Positions 57,001-62,900 of a stretch of 64,000 nt of DNA are shown here, one piece after another; position 1 is the first letter of the stretch, and each line of letters opens with the position of its first letter. Under the pieces are notes generated by a model. The model saw only the letters and a list, made by a program, of their open reading frames with translations. It searched no databases and had not been told where the DNA came from. Source of the stretch: G958296245 sp963664035 (lineage in GTDB: Bacteria; Chloroflexota; Dehalococcoidia; Lucifugimonadales; G958296245); the NCBI GenBank assembly GCA_963664035.2, contig OY760867.2:186001-250000 (forward strand), in the 5' to 3' direction. Both the position numbers and the translations under genes were made by a program.

Positions 57001-58623
57001 CAGCGTCAGCGTGCTGATGGCGAAGTGCCTGTGGTAGGACTGGTCGGCGATGGTGCTGCTGCCGAAGGTCAGGGGGCTGTTCACCGTGATGGTGAATCTC
57101 AGGTAGCCGCTTGACCCGGTCCAGTTCTGAGTGGCATGCCACGTGAAGCTGCTGTTTTGCGCCGCCTGCGTGGGCGTGCCGGTGATGGTGCGGTTGCTGG
57201 CGTTGTAGGTCAGCCCCGAAGGCAGGGTGCCGACTAGCGTGTAGGTGATGCCGCTGCCGCCTGCCGTCGGCAGGGTGAGCGTGCTGATGGCGGTCCCCTT
57301 GGTATAGGTCTGGTTGGAGATTGTGCCGTGGAAGACAAGGCTGTCCGCCGCCCTGGGCAGATCGTCGGAGTCCAGGACCTCGATCCAGAACTCGAGCTCC
57401 ACCGTGTCCGCCCCGTACGCGGCGGTGTAGGTGTAGTCCGTCCGCGCGGCGGTCCCCGCGGGCGTGCCGCTCACGGTGCGGTCCGCGGCGTCGAAGCTCA
57501 GGCCCTCGGGCAGCGCGGGGGACAGGGAGTAGGTGACAGCGCCTATCGTGGCGGAAGGGCCGTCGGAGGACCGGACGGCCCTGGGCAGCGTCAGCGTGCC
57601 GATGGCCCCGCCGGTGGCCCAGGTCTGGTTCGCGACGGTCGCCCCGCCGAAGGAGAGGCCGCCCGGCGTGGGCGTCGGCGTGGGACCGGTCACGGTCACG
57701 GCGGGAATGGTGGTGGAGAACTTGTGCGCGGGCAACCCGCCGGTGCGCCACACCTGGAGGATCACGCCGTAGCCGGTCTGCGGGTCGAGGCCGGTCGCGG
57801 CGACCGGCCCGGTCTTGCCAGCGTCGTAGTAGGCGTCGCTCCTGAAGACGTTGTTCGCGCAGGTGCCCCCGATGAAGTGGGCGCTGGGGCATATGACGAA
57901 CCGGTAGTAGTCGAAGTTGCGGCCGGCGTACTTGGTCCACGAGACCTCGGCGGACGTTCCGGCCCGGTCCCGGACGGCCTTGACGCTGACGTCGAAGGGC
58001 GCAGGCCCGGTGGTCGGCTCCGGCGTGGGCTCCCTGGTCGGCTCCGGCGTGGGTTCCCTCGTCGGCTCCGGCGTGGGCTCCCTGGTCGGCTCTGGCGTGG
58101 GCTCCTTGGTCGGCTCTGGCGTGGGTTCCTTGGTCGGCTCTGGCGTGGGCTCCTTGGTCGGCTCTGGCGTGGGCTCCTTGGTCGGCTCGGGCGTCGGCTG
58201 GCGGAGCGCCGGGATGGTGTCGTAGAAGCGCAGCATCGACTTGCCGCCGGTGCGCCACACCTGGAGGATCACGCCGTAGCTCGCGTAGCGGTCCAGGCCC
58301 GTGGCGGTCACGGAGCCGGTGAAGCTCGCGTCGAAGTAGGCGTCGCTGACGAAGACGTTGTTCGCGCAGGTGCCCCCGATGAAGTGGGCGCTGGGACATA
58401 CGACGAACCTATAGTACTCGAAGCCCTCCGAGTCGTAGGACGACCAGGACACCTCTGCGGTCGTCCCGTCGCCGCTGCGGTTGGCGGACAGCGAGACGCC
58501 GGAGTCCGCCTCCGCCCCGATGGGCAGGAACGCCCCCGCCATCAGTACCAAGAGCATGGCCGGCATGAGCAGCTTCTTCATGCCGGCCGCGCAAGCGCGT
58601 GCCGTTTCCAGCGCAACTTTCAT
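45031..58623 (-). CDS. Giant cadherin/FN3 surface protein 2 (4530 aa)
   Basis: A paralog of giant protein 1 with a different front. After the signal peptide (MKKLLMPAMLLVLMAGAFLP; mature from about 40) come two related domains, each with CPSAHFIGGTCANNVF (a likely disulfide), separated by a PTPEPTKE stalk, then about four putative-Ig domains and an irregular strand-rich region (about 710-960). From there it alternates FN3 and about 18 cadherin-like repeats, ending with the same Ig-like domain, membrane helix (VSWLWLLLALLLTVLWIVY) and tail RRRRLKHNPV. Likely a long calcium-dependent adhesin. Long stretches are nearly identical in DNA to giant gene 1. The start follows AGGGGGGG. Confidence 0.9.
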   Translation of the reverse strand: MKVALETARACAAGMKKLLMPAMLLVLMAGAFLPIGAEADSGVSLSANRSGDGTTAEVSWSSYDSEGFEYYRFVVCPSAHFIGGTCANNVFVSDAYFDASFTGSVTATGLDRYASYGVILQVWRTGGKSMLRFYDTIPALRQPTPEPTKEPTPEPTKEPTPEPTKEPTPEPTKEPTPEPTREPTPEPTREPTPEPTREPTPEPTTGPAPFDVSVKAVRDRAGTSAEVSWTKYAGRNFDYYRFVICPSAHFIGGTCANNVFRSDAYYDAGKTGPVAATGLDPQTGYGVILQVWRTGGLPAHKFSTTIPAVTVTGPTPTPTPGGLSFGGATVANQTWATGGAIGTLTLPRAVRSSDGPSATIGAVTYSLSPALPEGLSFDAADRTVSGTPAGTAARTDYTYTAAYGADTVELEFWIEVLDSDDLPRAADSLVFHGTISNQTYTKGTAISTLTLPTAGGSGITYTLVGTLPSGLTYNASNRTITGTPTQAAQNSSFTWHATQNWTGSSGYLRFTITVNSPLTFGSSTIADQSYHRHFAISTLTLPQATGYGTITYSVSPSLPSGLSFSAANRTITGTPTATLASTNFSYTATEADGSAASLSFKIAVTVPALSFSETVADQSFWQHAPITPITLPAATSPRGSSIQMTETFTGTLPAGLTYNAASRTISGTPTAAKAATTYTWTVSAAAHTAATLTFTITVKANNDVFAVESSFPDGSSSTGGCNAATKFSYGPTVHGNLFRDSPVDGNDTGTNKLTLTGHSTNSVIAEFSPIEGDFTKMAVDVYHATPNNWHTITITATDPRGASASTTWKVKWADCTLSVRVAETLLPGHLVPNYTLASNYNPNNNGSPSNFTIHGDAANYFTVEGRNQTGFYNFGRLRLKSDQSLDYETKTSISGYVQYTTGGVTAKQTLDITVLDRNAPGKVTGLRASRDPARPHFGADLSWDKDSVATSYEVQYKLKTAGSWSAVTSTANTKADKDNLVKGKTYQFRVRAKNSEGNGGWSDTAELRMATNERPVFPSLLTTRSIVENSAVGTNVGAAVTATDGDGDTLVYTMSYTDASKFTIDAASGQIKVKTGYVPDYEAKSSYQVRVHVSDRKGPFGEADSSVDNTTTVTINVTDINEPPDAPGAPTVARNAATPKTKLDVSWTAPTMTGKPAISDYDVQYKKSGASTWTSHSFTGAGATTTISGLSAKTTYDVQVLAKNDEGSSGWSPSGSKKTAGNTNPSFPATATRSVAENSAAGTNVGAAVTTTDADGDTLTYSLHGTDKDKLNLNTGTGQITVKAGYVPDYEAKTSYTVRVGVSDKKDAEGVADTAVDDKITVTINVTDVKEPPDAPGTPTVAQNGATPKTKLDVSWIPPTMTGKPAITDYDVRYRSSVSNWTSHAFTGAATSTTLSGLTMGTHYHVQVKAKNDEGESGWSAIGKGTTQALNAPPTFSSPTKTLTVAENVAVGTSVGTVTATDPDGDALTYTLEGVDAAKFDFSTSTAEIKVKTGYVPDYETKKQYAVIVKVSDGKDGSGNADTATDDDIDVTIDVTDLIYKPRKLDGLSGAPKASDPAATLIATWNTHASDPDYGTITSYGVNYVKKGGHWIFQGKTVTVWCTTVDCTKTKVSAELPSLVKDTEYQFRVAAYNSLGIGPWSDVAYASTAKNDMPKFTSGTTTRSVAENSAANANVGAAVTATDAEGDPITYSLSGTDASKFTISTSTGQIKVASGTALNYEKADGSDPATAPSFSVTVEATDSKDNDGNVQATPTIDSTIAVTITVSDANEPPGKPAAPTLSRASSSSHSKIDASWTAPSMTGKPPITQWNIRASSDGGVSWVTPTFTGTGTNVTLTGLSSQTSYQAQVRARNDEGDGPWSDSGDWRTDPDPATRSVAENSPAGTSVGAAVTASVNLQGHTEAYRLGGTDASKFDIGSTTGQITVKSGTTLDYETRTSYSVKVHVDAAQIGGGSTIPSVFVVAVTINVTDVNEPPELPATTTRSIAENSAANTNVGAAFTATDPEGDTLEYSLSGTDASKFTIVSTSGQIKVKSGNIPDYEAKTSYSVTVGVSDKKDGSGTADTVIDDTIAVTIDVTDVNEPPAAPAAPSVAANSTTPSTKLGVSWTAPTMTGKPAISDYDVQYRQSGGSTWTSHSFTGTGRSTTLTGLATGKSYEVQVRATNDEGAGGWSASGSGITDANAVSRSVAENSAANTNVGAAVTAASNPNNYTLTHTMSGTDASKFTIESGTGRIKVKAGTSLDYEAKSSYSVTVTVRAAAAGVQSASLSPNAPGDYVVPVTINVTDVAEPPGKPTITVSNHATSPATKLEVSWTAPTMTGKPAITDYDVQYRKVGDSSWTSHGFTGTSTSTTLTGLADGKSYEAQVRAVNDEGNGAWSDSGTAITQVGGVTRSIAENSAAGTNVGAAVTAPSNPNSYTLTHSLSGTDASEFEIASDTGQITVGTGTTLDYETKSSYSVTVTVKAAVAGVQSQGPNAPGDYVIPVTINVTNVNERPEFDDGATTTRGVLENSAAGANVGAAVTATDQEGDALYYSLTGADAGKFAVGQTTGQITVGTGTSLDHEAKSSYSVTVNVSDRKAADGTADTAIDDTVAVTINVTDVAEPPAAPAAPSVWQHSPSPKTELDVSWTAPDVTGKPAITDYDLRYKKSATSTWSAWAHAGTATTARLTGLTEDTSYDVQVRAVNDEGDGAWSASGSARTQDKNVHSEFPSATTTRSIAENSAAGTNVGAPVTATDTENHTLYYTLSGVDGGKFDVGLNTGQVKVKTGHVPNYEAKTTYSVTVQVSDRKDKDDNPDTVVDDTIEVTVYVTDVAEPPAKPVVTVAANAASPTSKLDVSWTAPDMTGKPAITDYDVRYRLSGGSTWTDLGFTGTTTSTSITGLTAGKSYDAQVRATNAEGTGDWSNSGIAITTAGGVTREIAENSPAGTNVGAAVTATSTAYTYSHSLSGADAGSFTIESATGQVKVKSGTTLDYESNKTSYSVVVTVRAASAGASVQSASVDPNAPGDYVVPVTINVTDVSETPEFPDDTAARSVAENSAAGTNVGAVVTATDQDGDTLSYSLAGTDADEFEIGSGTGQITVKSGRVPDYEAKSSYSVTVQVTDNEDDSGNPDAAIDDTIAVTINVTDVAEPPAAPDGPTMKQNADTPSAALDVWWDAPDMTGKPAVTDYDVRYRKTGTSTIAWTSHSFTGAATSTTIAGLAKGTRYEVQVKAKNDEGESGWSTSGSTRTRAIEKASVQVPENAVGGTAVSGSLPAVDSDGHAVAYAITSDEVVGGGASASSQGGTEHDEFTINSATGQILVRQGANLDYEQSHSHVITVTASHADRNDPDHDMINAVITVTITINDVAEPPAAPDAPDLFQGSDRYRTLDVSWTAPDMTGKPAITDYDVEYRLSGGTWTDLSFDGTGTSDTITGLTPGVEYEARVRASNAEGTGLWSDAGAGFTKVLPSADDITNPPNEPDAPSVSPAGSSPQTALSVTWTAPADNGSAITGYNIRYRVDGAKSWSSDSSTVTGVVISGLTEETTYEAQVQAINGMGKSPWSDSGRGSTTAYPAATVVDEYQAAPVQQQGPIESRPAAQSNGDAKLKTKTALTFRVAENSPADTSVGTPVEATDADGDALTWSITGADEFTIDASTGQIMVASGAALDYETKNSYAVTVGVSDGLDADGNADASVDDTTEVTILVTDVAEPPARPDAPSVSANAASPTSALTVGWSAPGNGGGPAITGYDLRYRAKGSSSWTSDSSTVTGAVITGLASDTTYEVQVRAVNDEGVSEWSASGEGATEEGATEKANAAPIFPSGVARSVSENAAAGTLVGDPVTATDADGDALSYSLSGASEFAIDAGTGQISVAAGAVLDYETKSSYAVTVSASDGSADATVAVTIRVTDVDESAAVAFTSGSVTRQVSENSAVGTLVGDPVTADGDALSYTLSGASEFAIDSKTGQISVATGAVLDYESVSSYGVTVRASDGSSDSAAISVTIGVTDVDEPPSRPDAPSVSAAADTPTSALSVGWDAPSNGDGPAITGYDLRYRAQGDTDWQSDSSTATGAVITGLASGTTYEVQVRAVNAEGASPWSESGEGATAKPNAAPTFPSGASREIAENSAAGTPVGEPVAAVDADGDALSYTLSGASEFVIDAETGQISVAAGAVLDHETVHSYSVTVSASDGSAEASVKVTIRVADVDEPPSRPDAPSVSAVAATPTSALSVEWDAPANGGGPAITGYDLRYRAEGAVSWTSHPVVGTATSAAIAGLASDTTYEAQVRAVNDEGASEWSESGEGATAKPNAAPAFPSGASRQVSENSAAGTAVGGPVTATDADGDALSYTLSGASEFAIDSETGQISVAAGASLDYETKSSYSVTVSVSDGLDADGNADAAVDAMVSVTIGVTDVDESVEEPNGPPSVTSPADKEYRQGETIASFAIAVSDPDGDAVEVSLSGLPGGLSYSGGKVSGTVSSDATAATYTVTITASDGVNAAVTAEFDIEVSEPGVLVLLADLSLVSWLWLLLALLLTVLWIVYRRRRLKHNPV
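58012..58203 (-). repeat. Eight-copy 24-bp stalk repeat in giant gene 2
   Basis: Eight units of about GGTCGGCTCTGGCGTGGGCT plus four bases encode PTPEPTKE/PTPEPTRE. Because 24 bp is eight codons, slippage changes stalk length without loss of frame. Confidence 0.88.
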
Positions 58624-58634
58624 CGACGCCCCCC

Positions 58635-58646
58635 CTACCTCATCAT
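58635..58646 (-). promoter_or_regulatory. Three-codon upstream ORF in the giant gene 2 leader
   Basis: The leader reads AAGGGGGAAGTCG then ATG ATG AGG TAG. The same AAGGGGGAAGTCGATG is the ribosome-binding site and start codon of giant gene 1. In gene 2 this old start now encodes only Met-Met-Arg, and translation begins 23 bp further on, after a second Shine-Dalgarno site. Confidence 0.6.
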
Positions 58647-58761
58647 CGACTTCCCCCTTGTCGAATCGAGTTCCTGCCTATGGCAGATGGTGCCCAAGCA
58701 ACAGGCTATTTCTAGTGACGATTACCTTACGTTCAATTGCCCCCACAACGTTACGGCAAGG

Positions 58762-58790
58762 ATACTAATCCCTGCCAACACGATTGTCAA
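58762..58790 (-). promoter_or_regulatory. Promoter of giant gene 2
   Basis: TTGACA, 17 bp, TAGTAT on the minus strand, the same arrangement as for giant gene 1. The transcript leader is longer here (about 130 bases against about 45) owing to extra sequence at 58651-58735. Confidence 0.75.
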
Positions 58791-59578
58791 CCCCCGATTT
58801 ACCCCAATCAACCATACCCCCACCAAACAGCCACCACCCCCAACGAATGCCCTAAGTACGGTTGCCAAGACTACCGGTTCGTAGGGGCGGGTCACCGTAG
58901 GGGCGGGCCACCGGTTCGTAGGGACGGGCCACCGTAGGGGCGGGCCACCGGTTCGTAGGGGCGACCACCGGTTGGTAGGGGCGGGTTTCAAACCCGCCCT
59001 GCCGCGCTCGGAATGGCAGGGACCTTGGGAAGGCCGCACAGGTGAATGAAAAATTGGGTCGCCTTGGTATGGGCGCCACGTCGATGACAGGGGCCGGGGA
59101 AGGGCGGGTTCAAAACCCGCCCCTACGTCTACGTCGTGGGGAAGGCTATCTTCATGGTAGCGGCGGGCGCCCGGCATGGCAGGCGCCCGGCATGACAGGA
59201 GGGGGCACTCGGCATGGCAGGCGCCCGGCATGACAGGCGGGGACGCTCGGCATGGCAGGCGCTCGGCTCGCCCCGATACGGGGCCTAACGGACCCGCATC
59301 TCATACCAATTCGCCTCGATCTCGTAGGGGCGGGTTTGAAACCCGCCCTCCCCGGCCCCCGCCGCAGGCCAACCCTGACCCCTCGGGGGTAGTCCATGGC
59401 AACGGGCTGGTAGTATGGGACGCCTTCAGCGCAAATCGCGCCTACGGGTCCTCGCCACGTGGCGGAAGCCGCGAGAGCACCTGCTCCAGTAGCGCCTCGA
59501 CGCGCCTCAGCGCGGCCACCCGGTCAAGCGGCTCTGCACCCGGCTCGCTGGCCTCGTAACGGGAGCGCGCGCGCCTGC
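58791..59578. other. Intergenic repeat region upstream of giant gene 2
   Basis: It holds about 70 bp matching the region upstream of giant gene 1 (58791-58862 against 43374-43441), a cluster of GTAGGGGCGGGCCACCGGTT units (58875-58985), palindromes at 58975, 59101 and 59324, and a CGGCATGGCAGGCGCCCGGCATGACAGG cluster (59168-59270). 59400-59578 carries only a weak coding trace, listed separately. Confidence 0.65.
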
Positions 59579-59592
59579 TTAACGTCGCTCAT
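59445..59592 (-). pseudogene. Possible decayed small gene after the nucleotidyltransferase
   Basis: Overlapping the end of the nucleotidyltransferase gene, an ATG at 59592 opens MSDVKQARA and soon stops. In the adjacent frame a helix-like stretch SRYEASEPGAEPLDRVAALRRVEALLEQVL runs to 59445. Joined by a frameshift it would give about 49 residues. A HEPN partner is usual in this position, but no HEPN motif is visible. Confidence 0.2.
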
Positions 59593-59914
59593 AGACTACG
59601 CGTCCCTCCCGGAGCGCGCGCGCCAGTACGTGGTTGAGCGAGTCCCGCCAATGCTCCACGTCCTCCCGGCTATAGACCAGGATGTCCTTCGAGACGTGGA
59701 AGCTCGACAGCGCGCGCCGTACCCGCACCTCCTCATCGCGCCGGCTTCTCCCGTTGCCGAACGGCTCCGCCTCCAAGACGACCAGGTCGATGTCCGAACT
59801 CTCATGGGCGTCGCCTCGCGCCTGGGAGCCGAACAGTATGACCTGGTCCGGATCGACCTCGTCGACGATAGCTTCCACCATCTCCCGTAGGAGAGCTTCC
59901 GTTAGTCGAGTCAT
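59579..59914 (-). CDS. MNT-type minimal nucleotidyltransferase
   Basis: A 111-residue protein with the minimal nucleotidyltransferase signature ILFGSQARGDAHESSDIDLVVLE: the Gly-Ser and the two metal-binding aspartates Asp-x-Asp are in place. MNT proteins are usually antitoxins that AMPylate a HEPN-domain RNase toxin encoded next to them. No HEPN gene is recognisable here; the upstream neighbour is a membrane protein gene 17 bp away. It may be an orphan or have lost its toxin. Confidence 0.82.
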   Translation of the reverse strand: MTRLTEALLREMVEAIVDEVDPDQVILFGSQARGDAHESSDIDLVVLEAEPFGNGRSRRDEEVRVRRALSSFHVSKDILVYSREDVEHWRDSLNHVLARALREGRVVYERR

Positions 59915-59931
59915 CGCTTACATCCTATTAT

Positions 59932-62900
59932 TCATTCTACCCCCCAGAGCCGGTATATCGTCACCCCGCCGTCCTCGTACACGCGCTCCAGCGCGCCGCC
60001 CAGCCCGTCCTCGAACTTGGCGAGGCCGCTCTCCGGGTAGTACAGCCGCTCCACCTCGCCCACGTACACGTACTCCACGCCGTAGCGCCGCAGCATCTCC
60101 AGCGCCTCCGCGCCGCTCCCGGTCCGGTATATCGCGTCCACGTCTTGGAGCCGACGCTCCACCTCGGCGCGGTAATCCCATCTCTGCTGCGACTGGTGCC
60201 ATCCCCAGCCGACCACGCCCGGCAGACCCGTGTGGACCGAGACCCGCCCTCCCCACCTGTAGGATGGCGTTTGCGCCTCTAGCAGCACGGGCGAGCCCTC
60301 CACGTTCGGCCGCCCGTCCGTGGACCCCTTGAGCCACCCGATGGCCCGCAGGTCGTCGGAGAGCGCGATCGGCCCGCCCTGGTCCCAGTACACCGCGCTC
60401 TCCATGAAGGCCGTGCCGTCCAGTGTCATGGGCGTGACCGCGCCGTCGAAACGGTCGCGCAGCCGGTCCCGCGTCCCAAGCAGCGGGTAGACGGCGGCCG
60501 CGGCCAGCAGGATGAGCAGCCCCCCCGTCCACGCGCGAGTGGGCCAGCCGCGCGGCAGCCCCAGCCCCCGGCCGTAGCCCACGCGCCAGAGCAGGTACGC
60601 CGCCGCCAGCGCCAGCAGCGCCCAGACGTGGAGGTAGAACTTGAACACGCTGTTCATCCGGTCGATGTCCCCCTCCACGCGGTAGACGTCCAGGCCCATG
60701 GCCAGCAGCAGCGCGACCAGCGCGGCCATGCACGCGAAAGCCAGCGCCGCCCCGTCCGCCGTCCCGCGCCGCATCGCGCCGGCGCCGACTACGGCCGCCG
60801 GGACGGCCAGCGCGGCCAGGAAGGGTATCGTGCTGCCCGTCCAGCCCGTAACCACCACCCCAACGACCAGCGCGGCGAGGCCGCCGCCCATGGCCGCCGC
60901 CCATGCGCGCCTCGCGGCCGGCCCGCCGCCGCCCAGCCGACGCCCCACCCGCGCAAGCGCGGGCAGCCACCATCCCCGCAGCTCGTAGGCCAGGAACGAC
61001 GCTATGACGAAGACGAACAGCCCGTGGATGCCGAGGAACTGCGTCAGCACGGTCGTGTTGGTCGTCCGCTCGACGCCCGTGAAGAACGCCTCGTACCTGA
61101 GGTGATACGGCAGGAAGGCGACGAACCCCGCGATCATGGCGAACGCCGTACCCGCCGCCGCGCGCCCCAGCACTGCGAGCCCCAACCCGCCGTGCGCCAG
61201 GTACTCGGCGAGCAGTACCGCGCCCGCCGCCAGCGCCGCGTAGGTCGGAAAGTCCCACGTGTTCAGGACCCTCAGCGCCCCCACGGCGACGCCGAGGAGC
61301 AGCACCCTAGCGGCGTGGCCCGCGTCCCACCACTTCCCCGGTCCCCTCCGCAATGCGCCGAGCGCGACCGCCAGCGCGAAGCCGACCGCCAGCATCGTGA
61401 ACGGCGTCGACATCAGGTGCGCGTGCAGGTCCCCGAACAGGAAGGTGAAGAACGGGAACTCCGTGACCTCGTGGCCCGGCGGGTCGGGGCCCATCATCCG
61501 GCTGCTGCGCCAGAAGTCGAACTCCCCGAACGGCATGTTCCGCGCCAGCGCCCGCCATGCCCCCTGCCCGACCTGCGCGGCCCCGTCCAGGTTGCCCAGC
61601 ACGGCCACGAAGACGGCCCCCGTCAGCCCGGCGGCCCACGCAGGCCATCGGCCCGCCGCGGATGCGCCGCCCCCGCGCGTCGCCGCCGCCAGGTTGTAGA
61701 CCACCGAGTACGCCCCCGCCGCCGTCATGGCGAAGAAGGTCGGGACGGCTAGGTTGTACGCCACCGCCGTGTCTATGCCCGTGGCCCTCACCAGTGTCGC
61801 GACCAGGAACTGCCCCCAGTAGTAGTAGTTGATGAAGCCGCCGGCGAACCACGGGTCGTATGGCGGCATGTACGACGACCGTACCACCGCGTTGAGATAG
61901 GCGAAGTCCATCGGCTTCTCCCCGCCCCTGAACGGGTGCCAAAGGTCGGGGTTCGCCATCCGCAGCGCGACGAACGCCAGGAACGCCGCCAGGAAGACGG
62001 CCTCGGCCACGGCCATCGCCCTCCAATGCGCGCGCACCGTCTCCAGCATCGGATCGCGCCGCTTCACCAGCAGCGCCGTCGAAACGGCGCACAGCGCGGC
62101 CAGGCAGAGCGCGACGCTGCCGGCGGAGAACGGCGCCCACCGCAGGATGGCCAGCAGCCAGACCGCCAGCCCCACCAGCAGCAGCCCCAGCGGCTTGGCG
62201 AGCAGATACCCCCTGTCCGCCAACGGCCTGAGTACCGCGAAGGCGATCGGCAGCGTCAGCAGCGCAATGCCCTGGACCAATATGAGCCACGCCACAACCG
62301 GCCACCGGTCCGCCAGGACGCCGGGCCGCACGATCTCCGTCCACGTCCCCCCAGCCCTCTGCGCCTCAACCTCGCCCGCTGTCAGCACCGGGCCGCCCCG
62401 CCCCTCCATCCCGTCCGCCCCGTTCGCCCTGAGCCCGTCCGTCCCGTCCGCTTCTGTCCCATCCGCCCCGAGCCCCTCCGTTCCGTTCGCCCTGAGCCCC
62501 TCCGTCCCGTTCGCCCTGAGCCTGTCGAAGGGCCCCGCCGCCGCGCGCTCTATCCGCTCGCCGATGGCCCCCGCGTCGTAGCGGGCCCTGTTCTCGAACA
62601 CGAGCACCGTCGGGCGGTCGTATACCGAAAAGCTCTCGTCCGCGAAGCCCAGGTCTATGGGCAGGCCGCCCGGCGCCGGAAGGCCGGGGTCCGGGAGGCC
62701 CGGCCTGCCCAGCGTATCGTGTACGAAGGCTGCCCCGGCCAGCCGGGGGTAGCGCGTCTCCACGTGCGCAAGCTCGTACCCAAGCTCCCCCGAGAAGAGC
62801 AGCCTGTAGTATTCGCCGCTCAGATGGTAGCGCTCCGGCAGGCGCGGTATGGTGCCGTACAGCCGGTTGCTGTAGAAGACGACGTAGTCCGCCCCCGCCA

